Shown: one piece after another, positions 45,619 through 46,543 of the stretch | Position numbering within the stretch: the first letter of the stretch is position 1 | Layout: the number at the start of each line of letters is the position of its first letter | Made by a program: the position numbers and the translations under genes | NCBI GenBank assembly: GCA_947627655.1 | Contig: CANQWW010000003.1 | Location: forward strand, 1-46,543 | DNA: 46,543 nt | DNA from: an uncultured Acinetobacter sp. | GTDB lineage: Bacteria; Pseudomonadota; Gammaproteobacteria; Pseudomonadales; Moraxellaceae | Direction of reading: 5' to 3' | The notes under the pieces: generated by a model | The model's input: only the letters and a program-made list of their open reading frames with translations | The model's database searches: none | What the model was told of the DNA's origin: nothing

Positions 45619-46543
45619 ATGAAAAAACTGATCAACAACCCTGAAAACTTGGTTGTCGAAATGTGCAAAGGCTTTGTCTTGGCACATCCTGAACTGCAAT
45701 TTACTGAATCTTATAAAATCATTTCACGTAAACAAAAACACAATAACGTGGCACTGATCAGCGGTGGTGGTAGCGGTCACGAACCTGCACATGCTGGCTT
45801 TGTCGGCACAGGCATGCTAGATGCTGCCGTATGTGGTGATGTATTCGCTTCTCCGTCACAAATACAAATTTATAAAGCACTGACCCAAGTCGCGACTGAT
45901 AAAGGCGTGCTCATGATCATCAAAAACTACTCTGGCGATATGATGAATTTCCAGAATGGTGCAGCTTTAGCCACTGATGATGGCATTAAAGTGGACTATG
46001 TCAAAGTAGCCGATGACATCGCAGTCAAAGACAGCTTATATACCGTGGGTCGTCGTGGTGTGGCAGGTACAGTATTCGTACATAAAATTGCCGGTGCAGC
46101 AGCATCAAAAGGTTTAGAACTGCTTGAAGTGAAAGCTGTTGCACAAAAAGCTGCGGATAATGTGATTAGTCTGGGTTTTGCTTATAGCTCATGTACCGTT
46201 CCAGCCAAAGGCACACCAACATTTACTTTAGCTGATGATGAAATGGAATACGGCGTCGGCATCCATGGTGAACCGGGGATTCGTCGTGAAAAAATCTTGC
46301 CGTCTAAAGAATTGGCGCAGCGCATTATCGATGACCTGTTCCTAGACCGTCCTGACCTGACTGAAGTTGCTGTTTTGGTCAATGGTTTTGGTTCAACACC
46401 AATGCAAGAACTGTATGTGTTTAATAACGATGTATGTGAACATCTGGCACGTAAAGGCATCAAAATTTACCGTACTTTTGTCGGTAACTACATGACCAGT
46501 ATCGATATGAACGGTGCATCGGTATCTTTACTTGCGGTCGATG
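45619..46543 (+). CDS. dhaK: Dihydroxyacetone kinase, DhaK-type subunit (5' part, cut by window end)
   Basis: The 308 residues visible match the DhaK domain, which binds dihydroxyacetone for phosphorylation. GGGSGHEPAHAGFVG is the substrate-binding loop and MIIKNYSGDMMNF is conserved. YGVGIHGEPG carries H216, equivalent to the His that binds the substrate covalently in E. coli DhaK. Whether this is a stand-alone PTS-type DhaK or the first domain of an ATP-dependent DhaK-DhaL fusion cannot be seen because the gene runs off the window. The ORF track omitted it. The ATG at 45619 has only a weak AAGG about 12 bases upstream, in sequence like the nearby repeats. Confidence 0.93.
   Translation, partial: MKKLINNPENLVVEMCKGFVLAHPELQFTESYKIISRKQKHNNVALISGGGSGHEPAHAGFVGTGMLDAAVCGDVFASPSQIQIYKALTQVATDKGVLMIIKNYSGDMMNFQNGAALATDDGIKVDYVKVADDIAVKDSLYTVGRRGVAGTVFVHKIAGAAASKGLELLEVKAVAQKAADNVISLGFAYSSCTVPAKGTPTFTLADDEMEYGVGIHGEPGIRREKILPSKELAQRIIDDLFLDRPDLTEVAVLVNGFGSTPMQELYVFNNDVCEHLARKGIKIYRTFVGNYMTSIDMNGASVSLLAVD

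Noticed and set aside
45502-45699. 65-aa minus ORF at the dhaK start
   Set aside because: Antisense to the first dhaK codons, whose product is clearly DhaK.

Overview
The window looks like a core chromosomal segment of an Acinetobacter species (Moraxellaceae, Gammaproteobacteria). The main evidence is the gene order rubA-rubB-estB-oxyR followed by a convergent ppk-mtgA pair, which is the arrangement described for Acinetobacter baylyi ADP1. Other support comes from the sdhC/gltA divergent pair, AT-rich spacers and a likely small RNA just downstream of trpS. The species cannot be told from the sequence alone. No phage, insertion sequence or CRISPR array was seen.

Layout. 0-5 kb: the first codons of sdhC (minus), a 1-kb AT-rich spacer, gltA (citrate synthase), a small HExxH protein and nadE. 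5-9 kb: elongator tRNA-Met with its own promoter and terminator, a universal stress protein, an alkyltransferase-like DNA-repair protein, a CPA1 cation/proton antiporter and a small two-TM protein. 9.1-9.4 kb: an intergenic element with three tandem hairpins inside 25-bp inverted repeats. 9.4-15.9 kb: ypfJ and yedI, trpS, an sRNA candidate, lysS, a yqiA-like hydrolase with a Cys nucleophile, and apt. 16.4-19.8 kb: the rubA-rubB-estB-oxyR operon (electron supply to alkane monooxygenase, an esterase, and a peroxide sensor), with hairpins between the first three genes. 20.2-23.1 kb: ppk1 and mtgA. 23.1-28.5 kb: rhomboid protease, ybbP-ybbA (ABC) divergent from tesA as in E. coli, and a beta-carbonic anhydrase. 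28.8-30.9 kb: a secreted alpha/beta hydrolase followed closely by an unknown protein. 30.9-35.6 kb: an iron neighbourhood with a Fur-box-preceded CirA-type TonB receptor, nfuA, a second rhomboid and a periplasmic siderophore-binding protein with a weaker Fur-like site. 35.8-43.4 kb: an unknown 513-aa protein, a Pit phosphate transporter and metH. 43.36-45.62 kb: a small accessory patch made of nested G/C-run inverted repeats, an AT-rich orphan membrane protein and a DUF559 gene broken by one in-frame TAG. From 45.62 kb: the 5' part of dhaK, cut by the window edge.

Most genes are housekeeping functions. The least explained parts are the 9.1-9.4 kb element, the trpS-lysS sRNA candidate, the 43.4-45.5 kb patch, the Ser-to-Cys change in the YqiA-like hydrolase, and the uncharacterised proteins at 2.5, 29.9, 35.8 and 43.5 kb. 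All calls come from reading the sequence and family knowledge; no database search was run.
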